Shown here one piece after another: positions 1-9,855 of a stretch of 64,000 nucleotides of DNA (positions are counted from its first letter, which is position 1; every line of letters starts with the position of its first letter). The stretch lies in contig JABDEK010000006.1 in NCBI GenBank assembly GCA_013287135.1, positions 17,202 to 81,201 of the forward strand. Reading direction: 5' to 3'. The stretch is from Acidobacteriota bacterium (GTDB lineage Bacteria > Acidobacteriota > Terriglobia > Acidiferrales > UBA7541). Position numbers and translations under genes: made by a program. The notes beneath the pieces were generated by a model, which searched no databases, was not told the origin of the DNA, and was given only the letters and a program-made list of their open reading frames with translations.

Positions 1-1094
1 TAGGCAATCTCATCCAGATATTGCTTTGGCGTAATAAGGCCGGCGCGTTCCAAGGCGAGAGATCCGTAATAACTCGTAAGCCCCTCTGAGATCCATAACG
101 AAGGCGTATGTACCATTTGCGAATAATCAAACGGACCGAGCGGAAGCGGCCGCAATCGCTTCACATTCCAAGCGTGAAAAAATTCATGCGCGGTAACGAA
201 GAGTTTCAAATTGTATTGCGAGCCGTAGCCCGGGGCGGGATCCTGCGAATCCCAATCTTTAGAAAAGTCGATTTGTGTCGAATTCAGATGTTCTAAGCCC
301 CCGCCAGTATTCGGCCAAACATGAAAGAGAAACCAATAGTCCTTGAATGGCGCGACTTGCTCCGTGCCGGTAACCGAACTAAACATCGGCACGATCGTCG
401 TCACGAATTTCCGCATATCCTCTGCGAATTTAGAAAATTCCTTTTGCCCCTCTACATCATGGACAATCACGTGGTAGGTGGACCCGAGAACCTGGAAATC
501 CTTTTCCGCAAAATCTGAAATTTCCAGCGGCGCGTCCGCGAACCAATCGTAATTGGCAGCGCGAAACGTATGATCGGAAGTGCGCTCCATCCCGGTGGCT
601 ACTTTCCATCCTGGAGGCACGGCGATAGCGAGATCCACCGAGCGTTCTTTCCCACCCACCAGATACATCCAAACGGAGGGGCCACCGATGAACGCATGTC
701 TCTCGTTGTATTGAGCCTGATTGTTACGCAGCGTATCGCCGAAAACCTGGTAGGAAATCGTGACCGCCTTCGCACCCGCAAGATCGACGCGCCAGGTTTG
801 ACTGTCCGTCTTGCGCCAAACCAATTCTTTGCCGTTCGCGCCAAGTGCGTGAAAGCCCTGGATATTCGCGGAATAGTTTTGCAAGTAATACGAGCCCGGC
901 GCCCAATCGGGGATCGCGAAATCTACGGTCGGGCCTTCCAACTCGGCCGCGCGTACGGTTACGTCCATCAGATGCGTGTTCGGCCGTTCAAAACGCAGTT
1001 CGTAATGCAACGCATCGGCAGCCCAAACGGCGCTGCAATTCAGAATGGCAAATATCGAGAGAATCCATGATCTTTTCAGAATCCCTTGAGACAT
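1..1094 (-). CDS. M61-family peptidase (glycyl aminopeptidase-like), truncated by left window edge
   Basis: Not in the ORF track because it runs off the edge. Reverse-strand translation from ATG at 1094 (MSQGILKRSWILSIFAILNCSAVWA...) is open to position 1 and contains the zincin motif and M61-type context 'TAHEFFHAWNVKRLRP'. Confidence 0.88.
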   Translation of the reverse strand, partial: MSQGILKRSWILSIFAILNCSAVWAADALHYELRFERPNTHLMDVTVRAAELEGPTVDFAIPDWAPGSYYLQNYSANIQGFHALGANGKELVWRKTDSQTWRVDLAGAKAVTISYQVFGDTLRNNQAQYNERHAFIGGPSVWMYLVGGKERSVDLAIAVPPGWKVATGMERTSDHTFRAANYDWFADAPLEISDFAEKDFQVLGSTYHVIVHDVEGQKEFSKFAEDMRKFVTTIVPMFSSVTGTEQVAPFKDYWFLFHVWPNTGGGLEHLNSTQIDFSKDWDSQDPAPGYGSQYNLKLFVTAHEFFHAWNVKRLRPLPLGPFDYSQMVHTPSLWISEGLTSYYGSLALERAGLITPKQYLDEIA

Positions 1095-1118
1095 GCGTGT
1101 CCTTTCATGAACGTAAAA

Positions 1119-1610
1119 TCAACGGGGAGGTATTGCGCTCGGCTCAGCCGGCGGCAAAGGATTGCCTCTCCGCTTCTTTCGGATATCCCCAAAAAGCACA
1201 GCGAGGGCAACAACGATCTGCGCGCCAATTCCACCCGCGGTATCGATCAGCACATCAGAAATTGCCGCCGTTCGGCCCGGAACAAACGATTGATGGAACT
1301 CATCTAGCGCCGCATAGCATGCCACAATCGCGATCGCCGCAAGGGCCCAGCTCAAATGAGCGCCGGGTTTCCCCGCGCGAATCGCTCGCAAAATTAGCAG
1401 GCTCAAGACGAAATATTCAGTGACGTGGCCCATCTTGCGTATGAAATGGTGAATGAGGAACAGGGTTTCCTGTGATGCATGCGGAAAAAACCATCTCAAG
1501 ATTGGGACAATAATTCGGCTAGTATTATCTGAGGTAAATACACCGGTGGAAAATGTGGATATCACAATCGCCCATAAGAGCGCGGGCCACCAACGTTCAA
1601 GCCATCGCAT
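1119..1610 (-). CDS. VanZ-like family membrane protein
   Basis: 163 aa with several TM segments; 'RKMGHVTEYFVLSLLILRAIR' and 'YAALDEFHQSFVPGRTAAISDVLIDTAGGIGA' are typical of VanZ-like proteins. Confidence 0.85.
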   Translation of the reverse strand: MRWLERWWPALLWAIVISTFSTGVFTSDNTSRIIVPILRWFFPHASQETLFLIHHFIRKMGHVTEYFVLSLLILRAIRAGKPGAHLSWALAAIAIVACYAALDEFHQSFVPGRTAAISDVLIDTAGGIGAQIVVALAVLFGDIRKKRRGNPLPPAEPSAIPPR

Positions 1611-1673
1611 GCTACAGGGCCGGCCCGACCATCGGAAAGTTGTTTGACGGATCTACTTCGGCTGGCTGGGACA

Positions 1674-3134
1674 TTATTCCAGGCGGTAATTCGGGGCTTC
1701 CCGCGTGATAATTACGTCATGTACGTGGCTCTCACGCAGTCCGGCTTGCGAGATGCGGATGAACTGGCTGTCTTCCCGCAGCTCTTTCAAATTTGCCGTG
1801 CCGCAATAGCCCATCCCGCTGCGCAGGCCGCCAACCAGTTGCTCCACGAGGGCCGACAGAGGGCCTTTGTAGGGAACTTGGCCCTCGATGCCTTCCGGGA
1901 CAGATTTTCCTCGCTCCGCACTTTCCTGCGCGTAACGATCGGCAGAGCCCGCTTCCATAGCACCGATTGATCCCATCCCGCGGTACGATTTGAATGTTCG
2001 GCCCTGATACAAAATCGTCTCGCCCGGAGATTCTTCTGTGCCCGCAAACAGTCCCCCAATCATCACGGACGACGCTCCCGCTGCCAGGGCTTTGCTGATG
2101 TCGCCTGAAAATTTAATGCCGCCATCGGCGATCAGTGGAACTCCCGTATCTTTTGCCCCGCGCGCGCATTCCAGAATGGCAGTGATTTGGGGCACGCCTG
2201 CCCCGGTAACCACGCGCGTGGTGCATATCGATCCCGGCCCAATTCCAACTTTCAAGCCATCCACGCCCAACGAAATCAGTTCGCGTGTGCCATCCGCTGT
2301 GGCCACATTTCCAGCGACCACTTGCATATTCGGCAGCTTGGATTTTACGGCGCGAATAGCGTCCATCACGCGAGTTGTATGCCCGTGGGCGGTATCAATG
2401 GCGAGCACATCCGCGCTTCCTCGTGCCAGTTCTTGCGCGCGCTCCAGGAAATCCCCGGTCGCGCCAATCGCTGCACCCACACGAAGCCGTCCATGCTCAT
2501 CTTTCGTCGCATTCGGGAATTCAATCTTTTTCTGAATGTCTTTTACGGTAATCAGGCCTTTCAAATTGAAATCCGCGTCAACCACTAGAAGCTTTTCAAT
2601 GCGGTGCCGCTGCAAGATTCTCTCGGCCTCTTCCAGCGTTGTGCCAACCGGAACCGTGACCAGATTATCTTTGGTCATAATTCCACTGACCGGCTGATCC
2701 AAATTTCGTTCGAAGCGCAAGTCTCGGTTGGTCAAAATTCCCAGCAGATGCGCGCCTCGCGTAACGGGCAGACCCGAAACTTTGTACTTGTTCATGATCT
2801 CCAGAGCCTGCCGCACGGAAAGCTCTGGCGCAATCGTCACAGGATCCACAATCATCCCGCTTTCGGAGCGTTTTACCTTGTCCACTTCTTCACCCTGGCG
2901 GTCAATGGACATGTTTCTGTGAATAAAACCGATTCCGCCCTGTCGCGAGATGGCAATGGCTAGACGCGAATCCGTTACCGTATCCATCGCCGCAGAGACG
3001 ATGGGAATATTCAACGAAATAGTGCGCGTGAGGCAAGTGCGCGTGTCCGCCTGCGCGGGAAGCACTGACGACCTGCCGGGCAAGAGCAGCACGTCATCGA
3101 ACGTCAGTCCCTCCGGGATAGCTCCTTCAATCAT
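1674..3134 (-). CDS. guaB: IMP dehydrogenase
   Basis: 486 aa; CBS domains plus '[20 protein letters not shown]' active-site loop and '[15 protein letters not shown]'. Confidence 0.97.
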   Translation of the reverse strand: MIEGAIPEGLTFDDVLLLPGRSSVLPAQADTRTCLTRTISLNIPIVSAAMDTVTDSRLAIAISRQGGIGFIHRNMSIDRQGEEVDKVKRSESGMIVDPVTIAPELSVRQALEIMNKYKVSGLPVTRGAHLLGILTNRDLRFERNLDQPVSGIMTKDNLVTVPVGTTLEEAERILQRHRIEKLLVVDADFNLKGLITVKDIQKKIEFPNATKDEHGRLRVGAAIGATGDFLERAQELARGSADVLAIDTAHGHTTRVMDAIRAVKSKLPNMQVVAGNVATADGTRELISLGVDGLKVGIGPGSICTTRVVTGAGVPQITAILECARGAKDTGVPLIADGGIKFSGDISKALAAGASSVMIGGLFAGTEESPGETILYQGRTFKSYRGMGSIGAMEAGSADRYAQESAERGKSVPEGIEGQVPYKGPLSALVEQLVGGLRSGMGYCGTANLKELREDSQFIRISQAGLRESHVHDVIITREAPNYRLE

Positions 3135-3279
3135 CTATGCTCCTGTGCTCGCTAAACCGGCCATAAACAACAAAACCCAGCAAGGTTCGCTGGGCTGCGG
3201 AGAGGATTGATTTGTGGCGAAAGACCTTCATTATGGAATCTGTGATTCTAGGCTTAACGGAGGGCGAAATCAAGACGCG

Positions 3280-3288
3280 CACTGTGGC
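3280..3288. repeat. Left copy of 9-bp target-site duplication CACTGTGGC
   Basis: Identical to 5120-5128, immediately outside the inverted repeats. Confidence 0.8.
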
Positions 3289-3389
3289 GGGAGCACGTCA
3301 TGAAAATTCACTCCGAAGTTTGATAAGGTTTGGCCGTGGTTTTCTTTCCTTGTCTGACAGTTTATAATGTCTGTCAGATAGGAGGTCTC

Positions 3390-3803
3390 ATGACCATTTC
3401 CTTACAGGCACTGCAAGATCGACGCGATCAGCTGGCGGCCAGTTTGGCCGGCGTCGAGGACCTGCGTCCTGGCTTTCTGACCGCGCGTTTCCGTAAGTGT
3501 GGCAAGCCCAACTGCCACTGCGCCCAGAAGGACTCCCCCGGGCATGGTCCGTCTTATTCGCTGACTCATCGGGTTGGCGGAAAGACGGTCACGCAAGTCA
3601 TTCCCCAAGGCCCCGCCGTCGAACGTGCCAAAGCGCAGATCGCCGAATACCGCCGTTTCCGGAACCTGGTACGGGAACTGATTGTCGTAAGTGAGCAGAT
3701 CTGTTCCGCCCAGGTACGGGATTCGCAGGGCGCCCCTGCGAGCCGGGCTAAAAAAAAACCTCTTCGCCGATCTATTGGCCAGCGACGTCGTTCAGGAGAT
3801 TGA
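3390..3803 (+). CDS. DUF6788-like IS accessory/N-terminal protein (ORF1 of the IS)
   Basis: ATG at 3390 preceded by AGGAGGT; 'LTARFRKCGKPNCHCAQKDSPGHGPSYSLTHRVGGKTVTQVIP' is characteristic of the small ORF associated with ISKra4-type transposases. Confidence 0.75.
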   Translation: MTISLQALQDRRDQLAASLAGVEDLRPGFLTARFRKCGKPNCHCAQKDSPGHGPSYSLTHRVGGKTVTQVIPQGPAVERAKAQIAEYRRFRNLVRELIVVSEQICSAQVRDSQGAPASRAKKKPLRRSIGQRRRSGD

Positions 3804-5094
3804 GACGCTTCTCGGTCGTCAGGCGGTGGAAGAGCTGGATCTGGAAGCGCTGGAGCTCGCTGTGCGGCAACACGTCCTGCAACTGGCAGGAGCTGCCGTC
3901 GAGCAACGTCTCAATGCCGACACCAGCGATGAGCGAGGCTCACGAACTTGTTGTAGATGTGGGCAGCCCGCGCGATTTGCCGGGCGCCGGACCAAACAGG
4001 TCGAGAGTGTCCTGGGTCCGCTACGACTGGAGCGCGCCTACTATCACTGCGCCACCTGCGGCCACGGCTACTGTCCTCGCGATCAGCACCTGGGCATAGA
4101 AAATACCTCGCTCTCTCCTGCGCTCACGCGCATGACCGGGACCGTGGGCGCTTTGGTAAGTTTCCAAGAAGGAAGTGAACTGTTGACCGAACTGGCAGGC
4201 GTGGCCGTGGACGCCAAGCAGGTGGAGAGAACCGCAGAAGCTCTGGGAAAAGGAATCGCCGAAGATGAACGCGTGCACACGGAACCTCTCGATTCTATTT
4301 CTCTACCGCAGACCTTGTATCTCGGTATGGACGGAACAGGGATTCCTTTGCGCGCCGAGGAACTGCTGGGCCGCACCGGCAAGCAACCGGACGGATCGGC
4401 CAAGACCGGCGAGGTGAAACTTTGTACCATTTGGAGTGCGGAATCGCGGGATGAGGAAGGTATCCCGGTCCGCGATGAAGGGTCGGTCACTTATTCGGCC
4501 GCTCTAGAAAGTGCTTCGGCATTGGATACTGCCGCCGAAAGCTCTCCCTTCGCCCAGCGCGTTTGGCGGGAGGCCACGCGCCGCCGCTTCTGCCAAGCGC
4601 CACGCAGGGTGGTGCTCGGGGACGGGGCCGTTTGGATTTGGAACATCGCCGACGATCAGTTTCAGGATGCTACCCAGATCGTTGACCGCTTTCACGCCAA
4701 GCAGCACTTGAGCGATCTCGGAAAAGCTCTTTACGGTCCCACCGCCCCACGGGCTGCGCAATGGGCGGAACGCCGGAAGGAAGAACTCGACACCGGAAAA
4801 TTCCGGGCGCTACTCACCGCGATCCGACGCCAGGTATCTCGTTCTGAGGAGGCCCGCCGCTGCCTCCATTATTTTCAGACCAACCGAGAACGCATGCGCT
4901 ACCTGGAGTTCCACGCTCAAGGTTTGTGCACTTCCACTGGCGTTGTGGAGGCTGGGTGCAAGGTGGCCATCGGCACGCGGCTCAAACGCGCCGGAATGCA
5001 CTGGACCGTACACGGCGCCAACGCCATCATCGCTCTTAGGTGCTCGAAACTCAGCGGTCGTTTTCAGGACTTCTGGGAACGCAGGACCGCTTGA
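3691..5094 (+). CDS. ISKra4-family transposase (ORF2 of the IS)
   Basis: 467 aa with Cys pairs (CCRCGQPARFAGRR; CATCGHGYCPRDQHLG), 'LYLGMDGTGIP' and 'STGVVEAGCKVAIGTRLKRAGMHWTVHGANAIIALR'. True N-terminus uncertain because it overlaps ORF1. Confidence 0.88.
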   Translation: MSRSVPPRYGIRRAPLRAGLKKNLFADLLASDVVQEIETLLGRQAVEELDLEALELAVRQHVLQLAGAAVEQRLNADTSDERGSRTCCRCGQPARFAGRRTKQVESVLGPLRLERAYYHCATCGHGYCPRDQHLGIENTSLSPALTRMTGTVGALVSFQEGSELLTELAGVAVDAKQVERTAEALGKGIAEDERVHTEPLDSISLPQTLYLGMDGTGIPLRAEELLGRTGKQPDGSAKTGEVKLCTIWSAESRDEEGIPVRDEGSVTYSAALESASALDTAAESSPFAQRVWREATRRRFCQAPRRVVLGDGAVWIWNIADDQFQDATQIVDRFHAKQHLSDLGKALYGPTAPRAAQWAERRKEELDTGKFRALLTAIRRQVSRSEEARRCLHYFQTNRERMRYLEFHAQGLCTSTGVVEAGCKVAIGTRLKRAGMHWTVHGANAIIALRCSKLSGRFQDFWERRTA

Positions 5095-5119
5095 CTCATC
5101 ACTTTCCAGACGTGCACCC

Positions 5120-5128
5120 CACTGTGGC
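5120..5128. repeat. Right copy of 9-bp target-site duplication CACTGTGGC
   Basis: Identical to 3280-3288, immediately outside the inverted repeats. Confidence 0.8.
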
Positions 5129-5141
5129 CATAATTAAGCCC

Positions 5142-5897
5142 TTATCTGCTGAGAAGATCCGCGAACTGGCGAAGCTCCGTGCTATTCAGGTCGGACACGG
5201 CGCAGAAATTCATACCGTTGCGTGACCAGGAGACCACGTTATAGCCTTGAATGGTCTGAACTTCGGGCGGCTTGGCATTGTTCTTTTCTTCAGGCCAGAT
5301 GAACACGTTGACGAAATGTCTCTGTCGTCGATAAACGAGAGCGGCCACATTTCGACGGCCGATGTAATCGAGCCGGCCTCCCACCAGCGGAAAACCTTGC
5401 GTCGCAAGGTCCACAACCGGCGGGGCAAAATCCAATTTGCCGTCGAACCAAGGCTTTACGGTGTGTTGATCAGTGGATTCGACATCCATTAGGTGTCCTG
5501 GCTGAAGAGACCGAATATGGCTGGCAACGATTTCTTCGGCAACCAGGTTTTGCTTCTGACTTCCGATATCCGGGATCACTTTGATGCCGAGAAGCAGTGC
5601 TATAAGGATAGCGGCGGCAATCGCAAGCCACTCAATCACCGGGCGGCGCGTCGTTGGAATAGATTGCGGCCGCGCCTCCGATGGGAGTGTCGCTCGAACG
5701 CGAGCGCGCAGGCTCTCCGGTGCGCGTTCGTAGAGATTCGCTGACCGCAATGAATTCCGCAACGTTTGCTGTTCGCGCAGCTCATTAGCGCATTGAGGGC
5801 ATGTCTTCAAATGTTCCTCGAATTCGAGGCTGTGAACGAGATCGAGTTCGCCGTCGAAATATGCGCGGAGCAAGCGTTCGCTATTTTCGCAGTCCAC
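5142..5897 (-). CDS. Anti-sigma factor with putative zinc-finger (zf-HC2-type) domain
   Basis: N-terminus 'MDCENSERLLRAYFDGELDLVHSLEFEEHLKTCPQCANELREQ' (HxxxCxxC) plus one TM; overlaps the upstream ECF sigma gene by 17 bp. Confidence 0.88.
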   Translation of the reverse strand: MDCENSERLLRAYFDGELDLVHSLEFEEHLKTCPQCANELREQQTLRNSLRSANLYERAPESLRARVRATLPSEARPQSIPTTRRPVIEWLAIAAAILIALLLGIKVIPDIGSQKQNLVAEEIVASHIRSLQPGHLMDVESTDQHTVKPWFDGKLDFAPPVVDLATQGFPLVGGRLDYIGRRNVAALVYRRQRHFVNVFIWPEEKNNAKPPEVQTIQGYNVVSWSRNGMNFCAVSDLNSTELRQFADLLSR

Positions 5898-6438
5898 GTT
5901 GCCCCTCCTCGGCGCGGCTCCGAATCAGCCGCTCTTTCAATTGAGTGCGTGCTCGGGCTAAACCTGACATGACCGTGCCGATAGGTTTACCCATCACTTC
6001 GGCGATTCCCTTGTAAGACATGCCCTCCAGCTCGCGCAACACTATTACCTCGCGGAAGTTCACCGGCAATTCCTCCAGAGCTTCGCGAAGCATTTGGCTG
6101 TCGACCGACTGCAAAAGCGCGCCTTCAACACCGGATTGCTCGGAGACGGCCGTATGAATGGTCTCGTCAAATTCTTCCACTAGGTTAGCGGCCCCATTCT
6201 TCTCAAGAAACGAATAGCTGGTATTGCGCACGATTTTTAGCACCCAGGCGCGAGCATCGCCGCCCTGATAACCGCCGAAGAACTTGAATGCTCGGAGATA
6301 GGCCTCTTGAACGATGTCCTCGGCGTCCTGCGGCCGGCGTACGAGCCACCGCGCCAGGTTGTAGGCTGCATCCAGATGGGGCAGTACAACCTGCTCAAAA
6401 CGTTCAGTTTGCCCGGCTCCCCGGTTTTCACCCTGCAT
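5881..6438 (-). CDS. ECF-type RNA polymerase sigma factor
   Basis: Sigma-70 region 2 'DAEDIVQEAYLRAFKFF' and region 4 'FREVIVLRELEGMSYKGIAEVMGKPIGTVMSGLARARTQLK'. Confidence 0.93.
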   Translation of the reverse strand: MQGENRGAGQTERFEQVVLPHLDAAYNLARWLVRRPQDAEDIVQEAYLRAFKFFGGYQGGDARAWVLKIVRNTSYSFLEKNGAANLVEEFDETIHTAVSEQSGVEGALLQSVDSQMLREALEELPVNFREVIVLRELEGMSYKGIAEVMGKPIGTVMSGLARARTQLKERLIRSRAEEGQRGLRK

Positions 6439-6598
6439 GAGAGCATTAGACTCTCAGTCTTCCAGATCGGATATCAACCACTTTTATTCCCACTATTTAC
6501 TCTAGCTGGAGATTTCGATTTATTCGTAATTACCAGGAATATTCGTCGAGATCCAGAGTCTAGATCATTGAGCGCAACGCACACCGGGGAGATATGTC

Positions 6599-6982
6599 AT
6601 GTGCCATCAGAAAATACAAAAGTTAACAACAAAGACCTTAGGGATCGTGATCTTTGCACTGGCTTTCTTTTCGGTGCAGCTCGCGAGCTCATCTTTACCA
6701 CTACACTCCGTCGCTGCAGCTGAGGCAAAGCCGAGCGCGACCGCAATAACCATCGATAACTTCAGCTACGCTCCCATGCAACTTGAAATAGCGCCAGGCG
6801 CTCAGGTTACATGGATTAATAAGGACGATGTACCGCACACCGTCGTAAGCGTAGACCACAAGTTCAAATCGCGTGCACTTGATACCGACGAGAGTTTTTC
6901 GTTTACGTTCCAGGATCTCGGTACGTACGAATACTTTTGCTCGGTGCATCCCAAAATGACCGGCAAGATTGTAGTGAAGTGA
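6599..6982 (+). CDS. Cupredoxin (plastocyanin/amicyanin-like), exported
   Basis: Signal-like N-terminus; type-1 Cu ligand pattern 'PHTVVSVDH...YFCSVHPKMTGKIVV'. Confidence 0.9.
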   Translation: MCHQKIQKLTTKTLGIVIFALAFFSVQLASSSLPLHSVAAAEAKPSATAITIDNFSYAPMQLEIAPGAQVTWINKDDVPHTVVSVDHKFKSRALDTDESFSFTFQDLGTYEYFCSVHPKMTGKIVVK

Positions 6983-6991
6983 GACCAATCC

Positions 6992-7441
6992 ATGAACCCA
7001 TACAACATTCGCGAAGCATTGCTAGCTAAACACGCGCAGCATATAGTGTTAATTCATTTTCCTATCGCTCTGTTCTTGGCAGGCGTGGCGTTTGACTATG
7101 TCGCCTATTTTACAAAACGGAGCGCCTTTGCTGCAGCGGCGTATTACAATTTCGTCGTGTCTGCAATTTCGACTGTACCGGTCGTTGCCACAGGCTTACT
7201 TGCCTGGCAGTTCCAGCTCGGCGGCCAAAAACTAAAGGGAATATTGTTGCAACATCTACTGCTCGGTATTACGTCCAGTGTAATGATCTGCCTCACTTGG
7301 TATTCGCACTTTCGATCGCGCCGTGCCTCTGAGCAAGTTCCCCCGTTTTTCCGTTTGCCAGTGGAACTCTTGGCCGTCGCTGTAATTGCTATGACCGCCC
7401 ATCTGGGCGGATACATAACCGGCGTTAACATTCCGAGCTAG
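6992..7441 (+). CDS. DUF2231-like four-TM membrane protein
   Basis: 149 aa with 'HAQHIVLIHFPIALFLAGVAFD' and 'HLGGYITGVN'. Confidence 0.7.
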   Translation: MNPYNIREALLAKHAQHIVLIHFPIALFLAGVAFDYVAYFTKRSAFAAAAYYNFVVSAISTVPVVATGLLAWQFQLGGQKLKGILLQHLLLGITSSVMICLTWYSHFRSRRASEQVPPFFRLPVELLAVAVIAMTAHLGGYITGVNIPS

Positions 7442-7516
7442 ACGCGATCCGTCGCCTACCGTTGTACAGACAGGGACACCTTGCGCGCCGTACTCTGAGT
7501 CCCTACCATATGAACA

Positions 7517-8512
7517 GTGAAAGAGTTCGTTCCCTACAAACGACTTCGTAATCCGCACCTGATGACCATCGCCGCGACCTTCTGGCGGCGCAAGTTTCCA
7601 CGCCTGCCCAAAAGCGATGCGCGCTTTTTCGAACTTGAACAGGGAACGCAAGTTCGTGGAGAGTGCCATTGGCAGGATACTCGCCAACTGCACCCTACGC
7701 TCGTCCTGCTTCACGGACTCGAAGGCTCGAGCGAATCGGCCTACATGTTTGGCACAGCCGAGAAGGCCTTCGTTTCAGGATTCAACGTAATACGGTTAAA
7801 TCAACGAAACTGCGGCGGTACGGAAAAACTCACTCCCACGCTTTACCATTCCGGCTTGAGTGGCGATATTAGAAGCGTCTTGCGGGAATTGATCAAGGAT
7901 GATGGCCTGCTCGAGATATTTGCTGCCGGTTTTTCGATGGGTGGCAACCTGGTTCTAAAGATGGCGGGAGAATTTGGAGATGCAGTGCCCCGCGAGCTGC
8001 GGGCGATTGTTGCGATTGCCCCGGCACTCGATTTGGCCGCTTGCGCAGATGCTTTGACTCAACCCCGAAATTTTTTGTACAACCGCCATTTCGTGAGGAG
8101 TCTGAAGAAACACATGCGCTACAAATCCAGTTTATATCCCGACCTTTTTCCGCTTGAGTTCTCAGCTTTCAGGCGCATTAGAACCGTTCGGGATTTCGAC
8201 GATGTGGTGACCGCACGTTTCTGTGGGTTTCAGGACGCGGCGGATTACTACAAACGCTCAAGCGCCTCAAACTTGCTTTCAGCAATCAGGTGCCCGACTC
8301 TGATCTTAACTGCGCAGGACGACCCTTTCGTTCCCTTTAGACCTTTTCAAAACTCCGCGATCCAAGAGAACCCGCATATCACACTGATCGCGCCTCCTCA
8401 TGGCGGCCATTGCGCATTCATTTCCGAACAGAGAGGCGCAGATCGATTCTGGGCTGAAGCGAGAATAGTGGAATTCTGCCTGGACAAATCCTCGATGAAG
8501 GAAGTTCGCTAA
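7517..8512 (+). CDS. YheT-family alpha/beta hydrolase
   Basis: 'PTLVLLHGLEGSSESAYM', 'FNVIRLNQRNCGGTE', nucleophile elbow 'AAGFSMGGNLVLKMAGE', catalytic 'TAQDDPFVP' and 'GGHCAFI'. Confidence 0.92.
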   Translation: MKEFVPYKRLRNPHLMTIAATFWRRKFPRLPKSDARFFELEQGTQVRGECHWQDTRQLHPTLVLLHGLEGSSESAYMFGTAEKAFVSGFNVIRLNQRNCGGTEKLTPTLYHSGLSGDIRSVLRELIKDDGLLEIFAAGFSMGGNLVLKMAGEFGDAVPRELRAIVAIAPALDLAACADALTQPRNFLYNRHFVRSLKKHMRYKSSLYPDLFPLEFSAFRRIRTVRDFDDVVTARFCGFQDAADYYKRSSASNLLSAIRCPTLILTAQDDPFVPFRPFQNSAIQENPHITLIAPPHGGHCAFISEQRGADRFWAEARIVEFCLDKSSMKEVR

Positions 8513-8544
8513 CGCAGTACGGTAGACGCGGGCGAAGAGAATCG

Positions 8545-9837
8545 TCAAGCAATCGGCATTTCAAGAGAAGGCTGAAATCCGCGGGTCAGAAGTTGGGCTG
8601 CTCCTGACTCAGCGATCACCATGTCGTCTTCGCAACGCATGCCGTACTCTCCGACCAGGTAAATGCCCGGCTCATTTGAAAACGTCATCCCAGGCTTTAA
8701 AATCGTTCGGTTGCCGCGAACCAGGTACGGACTTTCGTGTCCATCCATTCCGATTCCGTGTCCAAGACGATGTGGAAAATATTTATAGCCCGGACCGAAG
8801 CCAGCGTCGGTGATTACTTTTCGCGCTGCATCGTCCACCGAACCGCACTCACGTCCAGCAATTGCCGCCGCTAGGGCAGCGTCTTGGGCGCTCCTCACGA
8901 TTTCGAATGCGCGCTGCAGCTTAGCAGGTGGTTTACCCAGCACGCCCACTCTGGTGACATCTGATTGGTAGCCTGCCACCGCGGTGCCATCGTCAATCAT
9001 CACGCCGATACCTTCTCGCAAAATCTGTTCTTCGCGCGAACCATGGGGAAGCGCTGACGAAGGCCCAAAGAATACCGATGCTTCGCCGCTCAGACCCATC
9101 CGCTCATAACCACGCACAACCATATCCGCAACCTCGCGTTGCGTCATACCCTCGCGTAGTGACGCAAATGTGGCCTTATACACCTCAAAGGTTGCGCCAC
9201 AAGCGAGCCGCATCAGGTCAAGTTCGTGCTCGCTCTTCTGCGCGCGGCATCCCACTGTCACAGTATCGCCGCTTATGTAGTCCAATGAAGCAGCTGCGCT
9301 GCGCAGCCCATCGTAAAAAACGTATCGCGTGGTCTCTTCCACGGCGATTTTTCCCGTGCGAACACCGCGCTCACCCAACCATTTTGCCGCAATCGCATAA
9401 GGGTTATCGTCTTCCTGCCAAACGCGGATTTCGATCGGATTACGAAGCTGTTCGCGGAGCCGGCCTTCCTCAAAGGCCGGGCAAATAAACAGCGGATTTC
9501 CTTGGCGCGGAACTAGAAGAGCCAGGATGCGCTCGCTCGGCCACCACTCTATACCCGTGTAATAAAACAGTGTGGTCCCCGGCGTAACGAACAACGCTTC
9601 AAACTGGGGCTTTGCATCAGTCATCAACTGCTGCGCCTGCACCAGGCGACCCTGCAATTCCCCCGCAGTAATGGGCTTCACACGGTCGCCCAGCGGTTTC
9701 AGCTTATCGAATGCCGCCGGCAACGATTGCGACTGGTTCTGCGCTGGATGTTGAGAAAGCCCAAACATCGATTTCGCCGCTATCGTTCCGGAAGTTACTG
9801 AGGCGGTCTTGAGTACATCGCGGCGAGAAATTTTCAT
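8545..9837 (-). CDS. M24-family metallopeptidase (Xaa-Pro peptidase-like), Tat-type leader
   Basis: 'MKISRRDVLKTASVTSG' twin-Arg leader; 'IDDGTAVAGYQSDVTRVGVLG', 'PHRLGHGIGMDGHESPYL', 'TFSNEPGIYL'. Confidence 0.92.
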   Translation of the reverse strand: MKISRRDVLKTASVTSGTIAAKSMFGLSQHPAQNQSQSLPAAFDKLKPLGDRVKPITAGELQGRLVQAQQLMTDAKPQFEALFVTPGTTLFYYTGIEWWPSERILALLVPRQGNPLFICPAFEEGRLREQLRNPIEIRVWQEDDNPYAIAAKWLGERGVRTGKIAVEETTRYVFYDGLRSAAASLDYISGDTVTVGCRAQKSEHELDLMRLACGATFEVYKATFASLREGMTQREVADMVVRGYERMGLSGEASVFFGPSSALPHGSREEQILREGIGVMIDDGTAVAGYQSDVTRVGVLGKPPAKLQRAFEIVRSAQDAALAAAIAGRECGSVDDAARKVITDAGFGPGYKYFPHRLGHGIGMDGHESPYLVRGNRTILKPGMTFSNEPGIYLVGEYGMRCEDDMVIAESGAAQLLTRGFQPSLEMPIA

Positions 9838-9855
9838 AGTTTTCGGATGGGGAAC

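Larger units (their letters stand above)
3289..5119 (+). mobile_element. ISKra4-family-like insertion sequence, 1831 bp
   Basis: Imperfect terminal inverted repeats (left GGGAGCACGTCATGAAAATTCACT; right, reverse complement GGGTGCACGTCTGGAAAGTGATGA) flanked by a perfect 9-bp direct repeat CACTGTGGC; carries a DUF6788-like ORF and a transposase ORF. Confidence 0.85.

Noticed and set aside
3176-3194. CCCAGC...GCTGGG hairpin upstream of guaB
   Set aside because: Short 6-bp stem without T-tract or recognisable riboswitch core; insufficient evidence for a regulatory RNA.
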